DNA of 64,000 bases from Pseudoxanthomonas yeongjuensis. GTDB lineage: Bacteria; Pseudomonadota; Gammaproteobacteria; Xanthomonadales; Xanthomonadaceae. The position numbers and the translations under genes are program-made. Below are positions 26,557 through 37,564 of the stretch, in pieces; the stretch's first letter is position 1, and the number at the start of each line of letters is the position of its first letter. The DNA lies in the NCBI RefSeq assembly GCF_010093345.1, contig NZ_PDWT01000006.1:103850-167849 (forward strand), given 5' to 3'. The notes beneath the pieces are model-generated. The model did not search any database and was not told the DNA's origin. It was given only the letters and a program-made list of their open reading frames with translations.

Positions 26557-27222
26557 AAGGCATGTCGGCGTGTTGCCTTTGGCGTGCGAGGCGGCGCAGC
26601 GGATGACGCTGCTCGTGTCCCGGCCTCTTCTGCCAGTGTGCAGCACAATGCCGTGCCTTCCCTGCAGTGGGGATCCGGTCAGGCGTTACGTCTGATCTTG
26701 GCAGCTCCTCGACCCACCAAGGTCCAGGAGCATGCGTCCTTGACTCGGACATCCGTCTCCTCGGCATTGCTTCGTCCAGTTGGCTCAGTGAACAGGTCTG
26801 ACAATTTATTCAAGCCGAAGCGGCTTCGCGGCTCAGCTTAATTCTGGCGTTGGTCCATGTCCGCTTGTGGCCGATAGCCGACGTTGAAGAATGCCGTTAC
26901 CAGGACTTGGTGCGCGCTTAGCCAGACGGCAAAGCGGACGAACATGGATCTTGAATCCAATCGAAAGCCGCCAAGAACGCCCAGGGCGATATTCTCCGAT
27001 GTTGACGTGTTGGCGCACCCATAAGGATTGGCGCTTGAGAGCTGAAAGCAAGTGAAAAATCATCTTTTGGCCAGCAAAAAGCGACGCCCGAGAAAAGAGC
27101 TCGCAAGATCGCAGAATATGCCCCGAGTTGCTTCTCTTCGACCCCAGCAAGAGCGCCAACTCTTTGATTGCCAAAGGGGTTTTTGACGGAGCGCGGGAGA
27201 AAAAACAGGGTTCCAGGCTGGA
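26557..27222. other. Intergenic region next to tRNA-Lys, nothing recognised
   Basis: This 666-bp stretch between the transpeptidase gene and the 3' end of tRNA-Lys shows no ORF with protein-like composition. The frames on the minus strand run through the tRNA and are artefacts. It could be decayed DNA of an element once inserted at the tRNA. Confidence 0.4.
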
Positions 27223-27298
27223 TGGTGGGCCGTGATGGATTCGAACCATCGACCAAAAGATTAAAAGTCTTCTGCTCTACCAACTGAGCTAACGGCCC
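27223..27298 (-). tRNA. tRNA-Lys (anticodon TTT)
   Basis: The minus strand folds as a 76-base cloverleaf with the 3' CCA encoded. The acceptor stem is GGGCCGT/ACGGCCC, the D-arm contains AGCTCAGTTGGTAGAGC, the anticodon loop is CTTTTAA and the T-arm is GATGGTTCGAATCCATC. The anticodon TTT reads lysine codons AAA/AAG. Its 3' end faces the gene-poor accessory stretch, the usual orientation for integration sites. Confidence 0.96.
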
Positions 27299-27361
27299 GC
27301 TTGGAACACCCGGCCTTGCGCCGGGACGCGCATTCTAACGCAGCATGCGCCCGCTGCGAAA

Positions 27362-28030
27362 TCAGGCGTAATGGGTCGGATCGGGCACGCCGGCGTCGGC
27401 GAAGCCGGCGGCGCGCAGCTGGCAGGCGTCGCAATGGCCGCAGGCCAGGCCCCGATCATCGGCGCGATAGCAGGACACGGTCTGGCCGAAGTCCACGCCC
27501 AGGCGCATGCCTTCGCGGACGATGTCGGCCTTGCTCATCTTCATCAGCGGGGCGCGGATGCGCAGGCCGGCGCCCTCGACCCCGGCCTTGGTGGCCAGGT
27601 TGGCGAGCTTCTCGAAGGCGTCGATGAATTCCGGCCGGCAATCGGGATAACCCGAATAATCCACTGCGTTGACCCCGCAGAAGATGTCGGCCGCGCCCAG
27701 CACCTCGGCCCAGCCGAGGGCGACGGACAGCATGATGGTGTTGCGGGCCGGCACGTACGTGGTCGGGATGCCGGGGCCGCCCGCTTCGGGGACTTCCATA
27801 TCGGAGTCGGTCAGCGCGGAGCCGCCGATCGAGCGCAGGTCGACGTTGACGGTCTTGTGGGCCACCGCGCCGAGTGCGCTGGAAACCCGGTCCGCGGCTT
27901 CCAGTTCGGAAGTATGGCGCTGGCCGTAGCGCACGCTGAGCGCATGCACGGCGAAACCCTGCTCGCGCGCCAGGGCGAGGACGACGGCGGAATCCATGCC
28001 ACCGGAAACGAGGACGACTGCGTTTTTCAT
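27362..28030 (-). CDS. queC: 7-cyano-7-deazaguanine synthase
   Basis: A 222-residue enzyme of queuosine synthesis that converts 7-carboxy-7-deazaguanine to preQ0 with ATP and ammonia. The PP-loop VSGGMDS is at 8-14 and the zinc site C-X9-C-X2-C-X2-C ([17 protein letters not shown]) is near the C-terminus. The length is normal. It follows queE on the same strand with a GTAG repeat in between. Confidence 0.96.
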   Translation of the reverse strand: MKNAVVLVSGGMDSAVVLALAREQGFAVHALSVRYGQRHTSELEAADRVSSALGAVAHKTVNVDLRSIGGSALTDSDMEVPEAGGPGIPTTYVPARNTIMLSVALGWAEVLGAADIFCGVNAVDYSGYPDCRPEFIDAFEKLANLATKAGVEGAGLRIRAPLMKMSKADIVREGMRLGVDFGQTVSCYRADDRGLACGHCDACQLRAAGFADAGVPDPTHYA

Positions 28031-28044
28031 GGGCGAATTCTAAT

Positions 28045-28119
28045 GTAGGAGCGCCCCTTGGGCGCGATGCCCTTTGTTGGGGCAATCGAAAAAGCATCGC
28101 GCCCAAGGGGCGCTCCTAC
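28045..28119. repeat. GTAG palindromic repeat (REP dimer)
   Basis: An inverted pair GTAGGAGCGCCCCTTGGGCG ... CGCCCAAGGGGCGCTCCTAC, each arm itself containing the hairpin GCGCCC-CTT-GGGCGC and ending GATGC. It lies between queE and queC and resembles the GTAG-type REP family described in Stenotrophomonas. Confidence 0.85.
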
Positions 28120-28122
28120 GAC

Positions 28123-28806
28123 TCAGCGACCCGGCTCGTCGTTCCACAGCAGCTTGTGCAGCTGCATCTGGAAGCGCACCGGCAAGCGGTCGGCGACGAT
28201 CCAGTCGGCCAGTTCACGCGCGGAGAGATCGGACTTGCTGGGCGAAAACAGCACGTCGCAGCGTTCGTTCAAACGATGGGTCGAGACGATCCCGCGCGCC
28301 CATTCGTAGTCTTCGCGCCCGCACAGCACGAACTTGACCTGATCGCGCGCGGTCAGCAACGGCAGGTTTTCCCAGCGGTTGCGTGCGACCTCGGCCGAAC
28401 CCGGCGTCTTGATGTCGAGCACGCGGGAAACGCGCGAATCGACTTCGGCGATGTCGATCGCGCCGGAGGTCTCCAGCGATACGTCATGACCGGCGTCGCA
28501 CAGCGCGCGCAGCAGGATCAGACAGCGCTTCTGCGACAGCGGTTCGCCCCCGGTGACGCAGACATGGCGAACGCCATGCCCGGCGACTTCGGCGACGATG
28601 TCGGCGATATCGCGCCATTCGCCGCCATGGAAGGCATAGGCGGTGTCGCAGTACTGGCAACGCAGCGGACAGCCGGTCAGGCGCACGAACACGGTCGGCC
28701 AGCCGACGGTGGCGGCCTCGCCCTGCAGGGACAGGAAAATCTCGGTGATCTTCAGCCGGTCCGTGGAGGACTGGACGATATCGCTGGGAATGGAAGCGGC
28801 ATTCAT
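28123..28806 (-). CDS. queE: 7-carboxy-7-deazaguanine synthase
   Basis: A 227-residue radical SAM enzyme that contracts the ring of 6-carboxytetrahydropterin in queuosine synthesis. The cluster motif is C-x3-C-x2-C (TGCPLRCQYCDTAY, about residues 43-56) and VCVTGGEPL is the SAM-binding GGE block. The ATG at 28804-28806 is chosen because the upstream extension of the frame comes from the neighbouring GTAG repeat. It sits after cpoB on the minus strand and before queC. Confidence 0.95.
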   Translation of the reverse strand: MNAASIPSDIVQSSTDRLKITEIFLSLQGEAATVGWPTVFVRLTGCPLRCQYCDTAYAFHGGEWRDIADIVAEVAGHGVRHVCVTGGEPLSQKRCLILLRALCDAGHDVSLETSGAIDIAEVDSRVSRVLDIKTPGSAEVARNRWENLPLLTARDQVKFVLCGREDYEWARGIVSTHRLNERCDVLFSPSKSDLSARELADWIVADRLPVRFQMQLHKLLWNDEPGR

Positions 28807-28836
28807 GACAGGAATTATGGACTTCGCGACCAAAGT

Positions 28837-28912
28837 GTAGGAGCGCCCCTTGGGCGCGATGCTTTTGTCGGTTATCGCGACGAAGAGCATCGCGCCCAAG
28901 GGGCGCTCCTAC
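28837..28912. repeat. GTAG palindromic repeat (REP dimer)
   Basis: Same architecture as the copy at 28045: two inverted arms of the GCGCCC-CTT-GGGCGC subtype between cpoB and queE. It begins 31 bases upstream of the queE start. Confidence 0.85.
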
Positions 28913-28924
28913 GGGATTGCCGGT

Positions 28925-29737
28925 TCAGCGGATGCTGCGACCCAGCTGCATCGACCGCAGGCGGTCGTCGGCGGTGCGGGCGACATCGCTGTTGGGGTAT
29001 TTGGCGACCACGTCGCTCAAGGTGCGTTCGGCGTCGTCCACCTTGCCCAGGCCGTATTCGGACAGGCCCAGTTTCAACAGCGAACCGGAAGCCTTGTCGT
29101 GGGTCGGATAGCGTTCCAGCAGGGTGCGGAACTGCTGCGCGGCCAGCTGGTAGTTCTGGGTGACGTAATAGCTTTCGCCCAGCCAGTAGAGCGCGTTGGG
29201 GGTATAAGCGCCGTTCGGATAGAGCTCGAGGAAACTCAGGAACAGCTGCGCCGCATCGGCGTAGTTGCCGCCCTTGAGCGCATCGAACGCGACGTTGTAG
29301 GCGGCGCGCTCGTCGCCTGTACTGGCCATGGCCCCGACATCGCCGTGCACGGACGGCGGCCGTTCCGCGGCAGCGGGAGCCGCGGGGCTGCTGGCGGCCT
29401 GTGGCGACGCCTGCGGTGGAGCGACTGGCGGAGTAGCCGGCAGCGTACCGCCTTCGAGGCGGTTCAAGCGTCCATCCAGATCCAGGTACTGGTCGCGGCT
29501 GGTCTGCTTGAGTTGAGTGTTCTCGTGCTGCAACTGTTCCACCAGGGAACGCAGCTGCTGCAATTCGGTGCGCATCTGGCCGATCTGGTTCAACAGGTCG
29601 GTGTTGCCACGGTCGCTGGCGGCCTGGACTTCCAGGGCTGCCACGCGATCGGCCAGGCTCTGGCGTTGCGCGTGGGCAGGTGCGGCGGCCGCGAGGGCCG
29701 CCGCGATGACCAGGATGGATCTGGACAGGATTTGCAT
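28925..29737 (-). CDS. cpoB: Cell-division coordinator CpoB (Tol-associated periplasmic protein)
   Basis: A 270-residue periplasmic protein (also known as YbgF) that links the Tol system with peptidoglycan synthesis at the septum. It has a signal peptide ending AHAQ, an N-terminal trimerising coiled coil (about 25-95), a Pro/Ala-rich linker (about 98-120) and three TPR repeats at the C-terminus (AYNVAFDALKGGNYADAAQL, ALYWLGESYYVTQNYQLAAQ and one more). It follows pal by 30 bases. Confidence 0.94.
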   Translation of the reverse strand: MQILSRSILVIAAALAAAAPAHAQRQSLADRVAALEVQAASDRGNTDLLNQIGQMRTELQQLRSLVEQLQHENTQLKQTSRDQYLDLDGRLNRLEGGTLPATPPVAPPQASPQAASSPAAPAAAERPPSVHGDVGAMASTGDERAAYNVAFDALKGGNYADAAQLFLSFLELYPNGAYTPNALYWLGESYYVTQNYQLAAQQFRTLLERYPTHDKASGSLLKLGLSEYGLGKVDDAERTLSDVVAKYPNSDVARTADDRLRSMQLGRSIR

Positions 29738-29767
29738 CGTTTGCTCTTGCTGGTTACCGGAATGCGC

Positions 29768-30286
29768 TTACTTCGCGGTGTACACGATCTCGACGCGACG
29801 GTTGCGGGCCCAGCAATCCTCGTTGGAATCGGTGCAGACCGGGCGCTCTTCGCCGTAGCTGACCACCGAAACCTGGCTGCCGGAACCGCCCTGCGCCTGC
29901 AGCGCGGAAGACACGGCGTTGCCGCGGCGCTCGCCCAGGCCCAGGTTGTATTCGCGGCTGCCGCGTTCGTCGGCGTTGCCTTCCAGGTTCATGCGCGAGG
30001 ACGGACGGTCGCGCAGGTACTTGGCGTGGCAGCCGACGATCGCCTGGAATTCCGGCTTCAGCGCGTCCTGGTCCAGGTCGAAATAGACCACGCGCTGGCG
30101 CAGGCAGGCGTCGGTATCGAGGTCGTTCGGGCCGTAGGCGCCGGCGGTGGTGGTGCCGTCGGTGACTACACCGGTGTCGGTCGGACCGGTGTCGGCCGGC
30201 GGGGTTTCCTTGACGGTCTTCTTGCAGCCCGCCAGAACCGCGACGGACAAGAGGGAAAGCATGACAACACGGGTGGTGGTATTCAT
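29768..30286 (-). CDS. pal: Peptidoglycan-associated lipoprotein Pal
   Basis: A 172-residue outer-membrane lipoprotein that binds peptidoglycan and TolB/TolA. The lipobox is LAGC near residue 20. The OmpA-like domain contains NLEGNADERGSREYNLGLGE with the diaminopimelate-binding Asp/Arg residues. The ATG at 30284-30286 directly precedes the signal peptide; the ORF extension upstream is ignored. Confidence 0.95.
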   Translation of the reverse strand: MNTTTRVVMLSLLSVAVLAGCKKTVKETPPADTGPTDTGVVTDGTTTAGAYGPNDLDTDACLRQRVVYFDLDQDALKPEFQAIVGCHAKYLRDRPSSRMNLEGNADERGSREYNLGLGERRGNAVSSALQAQGGSGSQVSVVSYGEERPVCTDSNEDCWARNRRVEIVYTAK

Positions 30287-30353
30287 CGTGGTTCCTCGGG
30301 GGCTATGGCACGGGTGGAGCAATGGGTTTCACAATATTAACTCGGGGGCCCGC

Positions 30354-31673
30354 TCAACGGGGAGTGCGATAGGGGGACCAGGCCGGTTCGCGCACATCGC
30401 CTTCGGCCAGGACCAGGCGCTGGCGCACCCGCGCATCGGCGGAAACCGCATAAAGAACGCCGCGGCGCCCTTCGCGGGCCGCGTAAAGGATCATGCTCGC
30501 GTTGGGGGCGAAGCTGGGCGACTCGTCCAGCGAACCCGGCGACAAGGTGCTCCAGCGCGGCGAACCCAGGCTGCTGTCCATCATCGCGATGCGGTAGTTG
30601 TTGCCGCTGCCCTGGGCTACGGCGATCTTCTTGCCGTCGTAGGACACGGTCGCGGTGGCGTTGTAGTTGCCCTGGAAAGTGACCCGCGAGGCGCTGCCGC
30701 CTCCCGCGCCGACCCGGTAGATCTGCGGCCGTCCGCCACGGTCGGAGGTGAAATAGATGCTGGAACCGTCGGCGCTCCAGGTCGGCTCGGTGTCGATCCC
30801 GAACTGGTTGGTCAGCTGGGTCAGCTGCTTGCTGCCCAGGTCCATCACGTAGATCTCTGGATTGCCGCTGCGCGACAGGGTCAGGGCCAATTTGCGGCCG
30901 TCCGGGGAGAAAGTCGGCGCGCCGTTGATGCCGCGGAAGCTGGAAACCAGTTCGCGGGCGCCGGTGCTGATGTTCTGGATGTAGATCGAGGAATTGCCGC
31001 GCTCGAAGCTGACGTAGGCCAGGCGGTTGCCATCCGGACTCCACGACGGCGACAGCAACGGCTCGGCCGAACGCACCACGGTCTGCGGGTTGAAGCCGTC
31101 CGAGTCGGCGACCATCAGCGCGTAACGCGCGTCCTTGCCGAGCCCGGTCTGGGTGATGTAGGCGATGCGGGTCCAGAACGCGCCGCGCACGCCGAGGATC
31201 TTTTCATAGATGGCATCGGCCATCTGGTGGGCCACGTCGCGCATGGCATTGGAGCGCGCGGTCAGGGCCAGGCCCAGCAGGCGTTCCTGCTTGGCCACGT
31301 CGAACAGTTCGTATTCGACCCGGTAGCTGCCGGCACCGGCATCGACCACGCGGCCTACGACCAGGTAGTCCTGCTTCAATGCGCGCCAGGTCGGGTATTG
31401 CACTTCCCCGCCACGAGTCGGGCGTTCGACCATGCTGGCTTCCGGCAATGCACGAAAGGCACCGGAGCGCTCCAGGTCCGAGCGGACCACGGAACCCACA
31501 TCGGTCTGCGGTGCGGCAGCCGAACCTTGATACGGCATCGGCACGATCGCGATCGGCAGGGCCGAGGCATTGCCACCGACGATGTCGATTTCCAACCCTT
31601 GCTGCTGTGCCGAAGCGGAGAACGGCAGCAACAGGAGCGCGAGTACGGCTAGCCAGTACGGCAGTGTTTTCAT
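30354..31673 (-). CDS. tolB: Tol-Pal system protein TolB
   Basis: A 439-residue periplasmic protein. A signal peptide ([16 protein letters not shown]) is followed by the N-terminal TolA-contact domain and a six-bladed beta-propeller with repeated [29 protein letters not shown] and [15 protein letters not shown] motifs. The ATG at 31671-31673 is chosen for the signal peptide. It is part of the Tol-Pal trans-envelope complex encoded by the adjacent genes. Confidence 0.95.
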   Translation of the reverse strand: MKTLPYWLAVLALLLLPFSASAQQQGLEIDIVGGNASALPIAIVPMPYQGSAAAPQTDVGSVVRSDLERSGAFRALPEASMVERPTRGGEVQYPTWRALKQDYLVVGRVVDAGAGSYRVEYELFDVAKQERLLGLALTARSNAMRDVAHQMADAIYEKILGVRGAFWTRIAYITQTGLGKDARYALMVADSDGFNPQTVVRSAEPLLSPSWSPDGNRLAYVSFERGNSSIYIQNISTGARELVSSFRGINGAPTFSPDGRKLALTLSRSGNPEIYVMDLGSKQLTQLTNQFGIDTEPTWSADGSSIYFTSDRGGRPQIYRVGAGGGSASRVTFQGNYNATATVSYDGKKIAVAQGSGNNYRIAMMDSSLGSPRWSTLSPGSLDESPSFAPNASMILYAAREGRRGVLYAVSADARVRQRLVLAEGDVREPAWSPYRTPR

Positions 31674-31757
31674 GGGCACTTCGTGGTTTGGACCGGGGGG
31701 AAGGGATACCAGCTTGAACGTGAACATTTTCGCAATCATGAACGAAAGATTGCGTGA

Positions 31758-32733
31758 TCACTGATCCTGGGCGGTGAAATTGAAAGTCAGGTTGCGCTGG
31801 AACACCGACTCGAAACCGCGGTAGGGCAAGGGCTGGGCGCGCAACACCGCTGCCTCGATCGAGCGCTTTCCTGCTTCGTCATAGGGGCAGTTGGCGGCGA
31901 CCTTGGCCTCCACCACTTCGCCGCCGGGCAACTGGCGGATCGCGATGGTGCAGCGCTGGCCCAGCGGCACCGAATCCGGCCGTATCCACTGGCTCAACAC
32001 CGCCCTCTGGATCGCGGCCGCGTATTCGCCTTTCAGATTCGCATCCGCTCCCGCACTGCCCGCGGGTGGCGAGGCGCTGGCCTGCGCGGTGGAGGCGGAA
32101 GCGGCACGCGAACGCGCATCGGCGATCTGCCGCAGTTTCTGTTCGGCCAGCTTCTGCTGCTGATCGAGCTGTGCGCGCTGGCGACGGATCTCGGCCAGCT
32201 TGGCCTGCTTGTCGGCTTCTTGTTGTTCGGCCAGGCGCTGTTGCTTCTGCGCTTCTTCCACGCGCTTCTGCTCGGTCAGGTCGATCTGCTCCTGGCGGCG
32301 CTTGGCCTCCTGCTCGCGCAGGGCCTTTTCCTGGGAAATGGCCAAGCGACTGGCTTCGTCCTGATCCTGCGTGTCGGGCACCGGGATGCGTTCCTGCGCC
32401 ACCTGCTGCTGGGGTGTAGGCGAATCCTGCGGGCGCGGTTCCTCGATCGGCTGCGGTGGCGGCACCGTTTCTTCCTCGGCCGTTTCCTCGACCGGCAACG
32501 GCAAGGGCTCGGGAACATGTTGCAAGGCGCGTTCGGCGGCGCGGATATCGGCGGCCGAAGCGTCCAGAGAAGCATCCATCACCGGCAACCCCGCCGCCGA
32601 AGCCGAATCGTGATTCCAGGTCAGCCAGGACGACAACCACAACAACACTGCCAGCAACAGGTGCAGGCCGATCGCATAGGTGATGGCCTTTCCGTAACCC
32701 TCTTCCGGCAGGACCACGCCGCGTGTGGCAACG

Positions 32734-32744
<11 letters not shown>
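31758..32744 (-). CDS. tolA: Tol-Pal system protein TolA
   Basis: A 328-residue protein anchored by one N-terminal helix (about 18-41). A Pro/Glu-rich stretch is followed by a long Ala/Gln/Lys/Glu helix (about 125-215) that spans the periplasm. The C-terminal domain (about 240-325) with PDSVPLGQRCTIAIRQLPGG contacts TolB and Pal. It starts 11 bases inside tolR, a usual overlap in this operon. Confidence 0.94.
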
Positions 32745-33171
<427 letters not shown>

Positions 33172-33183
33172 GGCGGACTCCGC

Positions 33184-33960
33184 TTACTCTTCGGACGGGG
33201 TTTGGCGTTGCAGGATGGAACTGAATTCCTCGGCGAACGATTCGTACCGAACCGAAAGCCGTTCCACCCGGGTGGTGTAGCGGTTGTAGGCCCACACCGC
33301 GGGAATGGCCACGAACAAGCCGATGGCGGTGGCGAAAAGGGCTTCGGAGATGCCCGGCGCCACCGCGGCGATGCCGGCCTGCTCGCCGCTGTTGAGCATG
33401 TCGTGCATGGTCACCATGATGCCGAACACGGTGCCGACCAGGCCCACGTACGGCGCGGTGGAGCCGATGTTGGCCAGCAGTTCCAGATTGCGTTCGAGTT
33501 TGTCGATCTCGCGCGTATAGGCCACGCGCATGGCGCCCTGCGCGCCTTCCAATTGCGCGCGGCTGTCGAGCTTGCGCTTGTCGCGCAGGCGGGCGAATTC
33601 GCGGAAACCGGCTTCGAACACCGCCTCCAACCCGCTCACCACGCGGTTGCGGTCGACTGCGGCCGAGTACAGCTTGTTGAGGTCGGCGCCGGACCAGAAC
33701 CGGCCTTCGAATTCGTCCGCATCGCGGTTGGCGCGGCCGAAGATGCGCGCCTTGCGGAAGATGATGACCCAGCTGATCAGCGATCCGACCAGCAACAGCA
33801 GCACGATCAGTTTGACCGGCAGGCTGGCTTTCAGCATCAGGTCGAAGTAGTTGATGCTGCTGTGGGCCACTTCGGCGCTGGCCTGCGCGGCGGCGCTGGC
33901 AGCGTCTTCGGGCAAGGCTTCGACCACGGTGTCCTGCAGGGCCAGGAGCAGTGCAATCAT
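33184..33960 (-). CDS. tolQ: Tol-Pal system protein TolQ
   Basis: A 258-residue ExbB/TolQ/MotA-family channel protein with three membrane helices (about 35-55, 150-172, 185-207). The block [18 protein letters not shown] is the family signature. It precedes tolR by 12 bases and forms the stator part of the Tol motor. Confidence 0.96.
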   Translation of the reverse strand: MIALLLALQDTVVEALPEDAASAAAQASAEVAHSSINYFDLMLKASLPVKLIVLLLLVGSLISWVIIFRKARIFGRANRDADEFEGRFWSGADLNKLYSAAVDRNRVVSGLEAVFEAGFREFARLRDKRKLDSRAQLEGAQGAMRVAYTREIDKLERNLELLANIGSTAPYVGLVGTVFGIMVTMHDMLNSGEQAGIAAVAPGISEALFATAIGLFVAIPAVWAYNRYTTRVERLSVRYESFAEEFSSILQRQTPSEE

Positions 33961-34008
33961 CCGGTATTTCCTCAGGTTTCCGATTCAGGGGTTGATCAAA
34001 TTCAGGGT

Positions 34009-34446
34009 CTATCTCGGCATTTCCAGCGCCTTGAACTCTTCGTACAACGCATCCGGCGCCGGTTTGGGTCTGAAACCGGCCGCGCTCAGCACCGCCACCC
34101 GCACTTCGGCGGTCAGCAGCATTTCCTCGCCACGCCGGATGGATTGGGCGAACACCACGCTGGCGCGTTTGCAGGTGCGGATCTCCACGGTCACCGTCAG
34201 CAGGTCGTCCAATCGCGCCGGGCGCAGGAATTCCAGTTGCATCGAGCGGACCGCGAAAACCAGGTCGAGGTCGTGGCGCAATTGCTCCTGTCCATGGCCG
34301 CGGAAACGCAACCATTCGGTGCGTGCGCGTTCCAGGAAAGCAACGTATTGCGCGTGGTAGACCACGCCACCTGCGTCGGTATCTTCCCAATACACGCGTG
34401 TCGGCCAACTGAACCGCAGGTCATCGGCATGCGGATCAACCGGCAT
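34009..34446 (-). CDS. ybgC: Tol-Pal associated acyl-CoA thioesterase
   Basis: A 145-residue hot-dog-fold thioesterase. [24 protein letters not shown] contains the catalytic Asp and is the YbgC/4-hydroxybenzoyl-CoA thioesterase signature. It heads the tol operon as in E. coli and overlaps the end of ruvB by 11 bases. Confidence 0.94.
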   Translation of the reverse strand: MPVDPHADDLRFSWPTRVYWEDTDAGGVVYHAQYVAFLERARTEWLRFRGHGQEQLRHDLDLVFAVRSMQLEFLRPARLDDLLTVTVEIRTCKRASVVFAQSIRRGEEMLLTAEVRVAVLSAAGFRPKPAPDALYEEFKALEMPR

Positions 34447-35476
34447 CGTCGCCCTCCACGAACAGCTCGGGGACCGGTTTGAGGGGCTTCAGGCCCAGGT
34501 GGCGGTAGGCCTTGGCCGTGGCCATGCGGCCGCGCGCGCTGCGGACCAGGAAGCCCTGCTGGATCAGGTAGGGCTCGATCACGTCTTCCAGCGTGCCACG
34601 CTCCTCGGACAGGGCCGCGGCCAGCGATTCGACCCCGACCGGGCCACCATCGAAGTTCTCGATGATCAGCCGCAGCAGGCGCCGGTCGAGCTCGTCGAAG
34701 CCTTCCGGATCCACGTTCAACATGCCCATCGCGGCCCTGGCCACGTCGTGGTCGATGCGCCCTTCGGCCCTGACCTGGGCGTAATCGCGCACCCGCCGCA
34801 ACAGCCGGTTGGCGATGCGCGGGGTGCCGCGCGAGCGGTTGGCGATCTCCACCGCGCCTTCGGCCACGCAATCGATATTCATGATCTTCGCCGAGCGGCG
34901 CACGATCTGGGTCAATTCCTGGGTGTTGTAGAACTCCAGGCGCTGGACGATGCCGAAACGGTCGCGCAACGGCGCCGTGAGCAAGCCGGCGCGGGTGGTG
35001 GCGCCGATCAGGGTGAACGGCGGCAGGTCCAGCTTGATCGAACGCGCGGCCGGGCCGTCGCCGATCATGATGTCGATCTGGAAATCCTCCATCGCCGGGT
35101 ACAGCACCTCTTCCACCACCGGCGACAGGCGGTGGATCTCGTCGATGAAGAGCACGTCGTGCGGCTGCAGGTTGGTCAGCAGCGCGGCCAGGTCGCCGGC
35201 CTTCTCGATCACCGGGCCCGAAGTGACCCGCAGGTTGACCCCGAGTTCGTTGGCGATGACATGGCTGAGCGTGGTCTTGCCCAGTCCCGGCGGGCCGAAG
35301 ATCAGCACATGGTCCATGGCCTCGCCGCGCCCCCTGGCGGCCTCGATATAGATCGAAAGCTGGTCGCGGACCGGCTTCTGGCCCAGGTATTCGTCGAGTT
35401 TGCGCGGCCGGATGCTGGCCTCGAGAGCGTCGTCTTCGCGGGTCGCCGCGGCGGTGAGGATGCGGTCTTCGGTCAT
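34436..35476 (-). CDS. ruvB: Holliday junction branch-migration helicase RuvB
   Basis: A 346-residue AAA+ motor that drives Holliday junction branch migration with RuvA. Walker A is GPPGLGKTT and Walker B is [10 protein letters not shown]; the arginine-finger and winged-helix regions follow. The ATG at 35474-35476 ([10 protein letters not shown]) is used; the extension in the frame is read-through of the inverted repeat upstream. Confidence 0.97.
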   Translation of the reverse strand: MTEDRILTAAATREDDALEASIRPRKLDEYLGQKPVRDQLSIYIEAARGRGEAMDHVLIFGPPGLGKTTLSHVIANELGVNLRVTSGPVIEKAGDLAALLTNLQPHDVLFIDEIHRLSPVVEEVLYPAMEDFQIDIMIGDGPAARSIKLDLPPFTLIGATTRAGLLTAPLRDRFGIVQRLEFYNTQELTQIVRRSAKIMNIDCVAEGAVEIANRSRGTPRIANRLLRRVRDYAQVRAEGRIDHDVARAAMGMLNVDPEGFDELDRRLLRLIIENFDGGPVGVESLAAALSEERGTLEDVIEPYLIQQGFLVRSARGRMATAKAYRHLGLKPLKPVPELFVEGDDAG

Positions 35477-35490
35477 GGGGCTATGGTAAA

Positions 35491-35580
35491 GGAACGAGGA
35501 ACGAGGAGTGAGGAACGAGGAGCGAGCAAGAGCCATTGCCGCTGTTGCTCACTCCTCGTTCCTTGTTCCTCGTTTCTGCT
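35491..35580. repeat. Imperfect inverted repeat between kup and ruvB
   Basis: Direct repeats of GGAACGAGGA and GAGGAGTGAG form the left arm and their complements form the right arm, around a short centre (ATTGCCGCT). It fills nearly the whole gap between kup and ruvB and could act as an mRNA-stabilising or terminating hairpin. The sequence is unlike the GTAG repeats. Confidence 0.7.
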
Positions 35581-35581
35581 C

Positions 35582-37510
35582 CTATATCTCCACCTGCGCC
35601 CCCAGCTCCACCAGCCGGTTGCCCGGAATCCGGAAGAACCCCGTGGCCGGCGCCGCATTGCGGTGCATGACCGCGAACAGCTTGTCGCGCCAGACCGGCA
35701 TGCCGCGATGGGCGCTGGCGATGATGGTTTCGCGGCTGGCGAAGTAAGTGGTTTCCATCGGGTCGAAATAGATCCCGCCCTTGTCGCAGGAGCCCATCAG
35801 CGCCTGCGGCACGTCCGGGGCCTCGGCGAAGCCGTAACTGATCATCACCCGGTAGAAATCGTCGCCGACCGGCTCCATCTTCAAGCGCTTTTCCTTGGGC
35901 GCGTAGGGCACGTTGAGCGTCTGCACGGTCAGGAACACGTTGCGCTCGTGCAGCACCTTGTTGTGCTTGAGGTTGTGCAGCAGCGCGTGCGGCACCACGC
36001 CCTGGTCGGCGGTCATGAAGATCGCGGTGCCGGGCACGCGGACCGGCGGCGCCAGCATCAGCCCGGGCAGGAAGCTGTCCAGCTTGATGCCCTCCTTCTG
36101 CACTTCCGCATGCAGCAGCTCGCGGCCGCGGCGCCAGGTGCGCATCATCAGGAAGGCGATGATGCCGATGACCAGCGGCACCCACGCACCGATGCCGCTG
36201 AACAGCTTGGCGCCGTTGGCGACCAGGAAGGCGATGTCGATCAGCAGGAACAGCGCGCACAGCGGCAGCACCCACTTGCGCGAATCCGGCCAGCGCGTAT
36301 AGGCCACCACCGCCAGCAACAAGGTATCGATCAGCATGGTGCCGGTGACCGACAGGCCGTAGGCGGTGGCCAGCGCGGTGGAGCTGCGGAACACCAGCAC
36401 CAGCAGGATCACCGCCAGCAGCAGAATCAGGTTGATCGACGGCACGTAGATCTGGCCGATGGTGTCCTGCGAGGTGTATTTGATCGACAGCCGCGGCAGA
36501 TAACCGAGCTGGATGGCCTGGCGGGTGACCGAGAAGGCGCCGGTGATGACCGCCTGCGAGGCGATGGCCGCCGCGACCGTGGCCAGCACGGTCATCGGGA
36601 TCTGCGCCCAGTCCGGCATCGACATGAAGAACGGGCTCTCCACTGCGGCCGGATGCTCCAGCAGCACCGCGCCCTGGCCGAAATAGTTCAGCACCAGCGC
36701 CGGCAGCACGAAGCCGAACCAGGCCCAGCGGATGGGTTTCTTGCCGAAGTGGCCCATGTCCGCGTACAGCGCCTCGCCACCGGTCACGGTCAGGACCACC
36801 GCGCCGAGGATGAACAACGCGTGCCAATCGTGGGCCACGAAGAACTTCAGCGCCCAATACGGATTCAGCGCGACGAGCACGCTGGGGAAACCGGCGATGT
36901 TATGCATGCCCAGCGCGGCGAGGACCACGAACCAGGTGATCATCACCGGGCCGAAGATCTTGCCGACCCTGGCCGTGCCGAAGCGCTGGAACGCGAACAG
37001 TCCGATCAGGATCACCAGGCTGATCGGCACCACCCAGCGGGTCAGCCCGGTGGAGATGACGCTCAGGCCTTCGACCGCGCCCAGCACGGTGATCGGCGGG
37101 GTGATCATGCCGTCGCCGAAGAACAGCGACGCGCCGAAGATGCCGAGGATGCCGACCACGTAGTTCAGGCGCGATCCCTTCGTCAGGCTGCGCTGGGCCA
37201 GCGCGGTCAGGGCCATGATCCCGCCCTCGCCTTCGTTGTCGGCGCGCATGATCACGATCACGTACTTCAGGGTCACGATAAGGATCAGCGACCAGAAGCC
37301 CAGCGACAGCAATCCCAGTACGGTGTCCGGATCGGGCTTCAGGCCGAAGTGCGGGTGGAACATTTCCTTGATGGTGTACAGCGGGCTGGTGCCGATATCG
37401 CCGAACACCACGCCCACGGCGCCCGCGACCAGCGCGGCGAGGCCTGTCTTGCCATGGCCGTGTTCGCCGGAATGACCGGTCTTTGCCTGCGGGGAATGGG
37501 GGGTGCTCAT
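35582..37510 (-). CDS. kup: KUP-family potassium uptake permease
   Basis: A 642-residue inner-membrane K+/H+ symporter. [14 protein letters not shown] near residue 35, about twelve membrane helices, and a hydrophilic C-terminal domain (about 480-642) are all as in Kup/TrkD. It sits between ruvA and ruvB, an insertion in the usual ruvABC cluster. Confidence 0.96.
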   Translation of the reverse strand: MSTPHSPQAKTGHSGEHGHGKTGLAALVAGAVGVVFGDIGTSPLYTIKEMFHPHFGLKPDPDTVLGLLSLGFWSLILIVTLKYVIVIMRADNEGEGGIMALTALAQRSLTKGSRLNYVVGILGIFGASLFFGDGMITPPITVLGAVEGLSVISTGLTRWVVPISLVILIGLFAFQRFGTARVGKIFGPVMITWFVVLAALGMHNIAGFPSVLVALNPYWALKFFVAHDWHALFILGAVVLTVTGGEALYADMGHFGKKPIRWAWFGFVLPALVLNYFGQGAVLLEHPAAVESPFFMSMPDWAQIPMTVLATVAAAIASQAVITGAFSVTRQAIQLGYLPRLSIKYTSQDTIGQIYVPSINLILLLAVILLVLVFRSSTALATAYGLSVTGTMLIDTLLLAVVAYTRWPDSRKWVLPLCALFLLIDIAFLVANGAKLFSGIGAWVPLVIGIIAFLMMRTWRRGRELLHAEVQKEGIKLDSFLPGLMLAPPVRVPGTAIFMTADQGVVPHALLHNLKHNKVLHERNVFLTVQTLNVPYAPKEKRLKMEPVGDDFYRVMISYGFAEAPDVPQALMGSCDKGGIYFDPMETTYFASRETIIASAHRGMPVWRDKLFAVMHRNAAPATGFFRIPGNRLVELGAQVEI

Positions 37511-37564
37511 GGGTGCGCGAGGGTAACGCCTGGGATGTGAGGAGGGGCTCTAAAAACCAGGCGT

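Noticed and set aside
25561..26646. 361-codon minus-strand ORF
   Set aside because: It is antisense to the lipoprotein and the L,D-transpeptidase, both of which have clear motifs.
34499..37540. 1013-codon plus-strand ORF over ruvB and kup
   Set aside because: It is the complement of two well-identified genes and has low-complexity composition.
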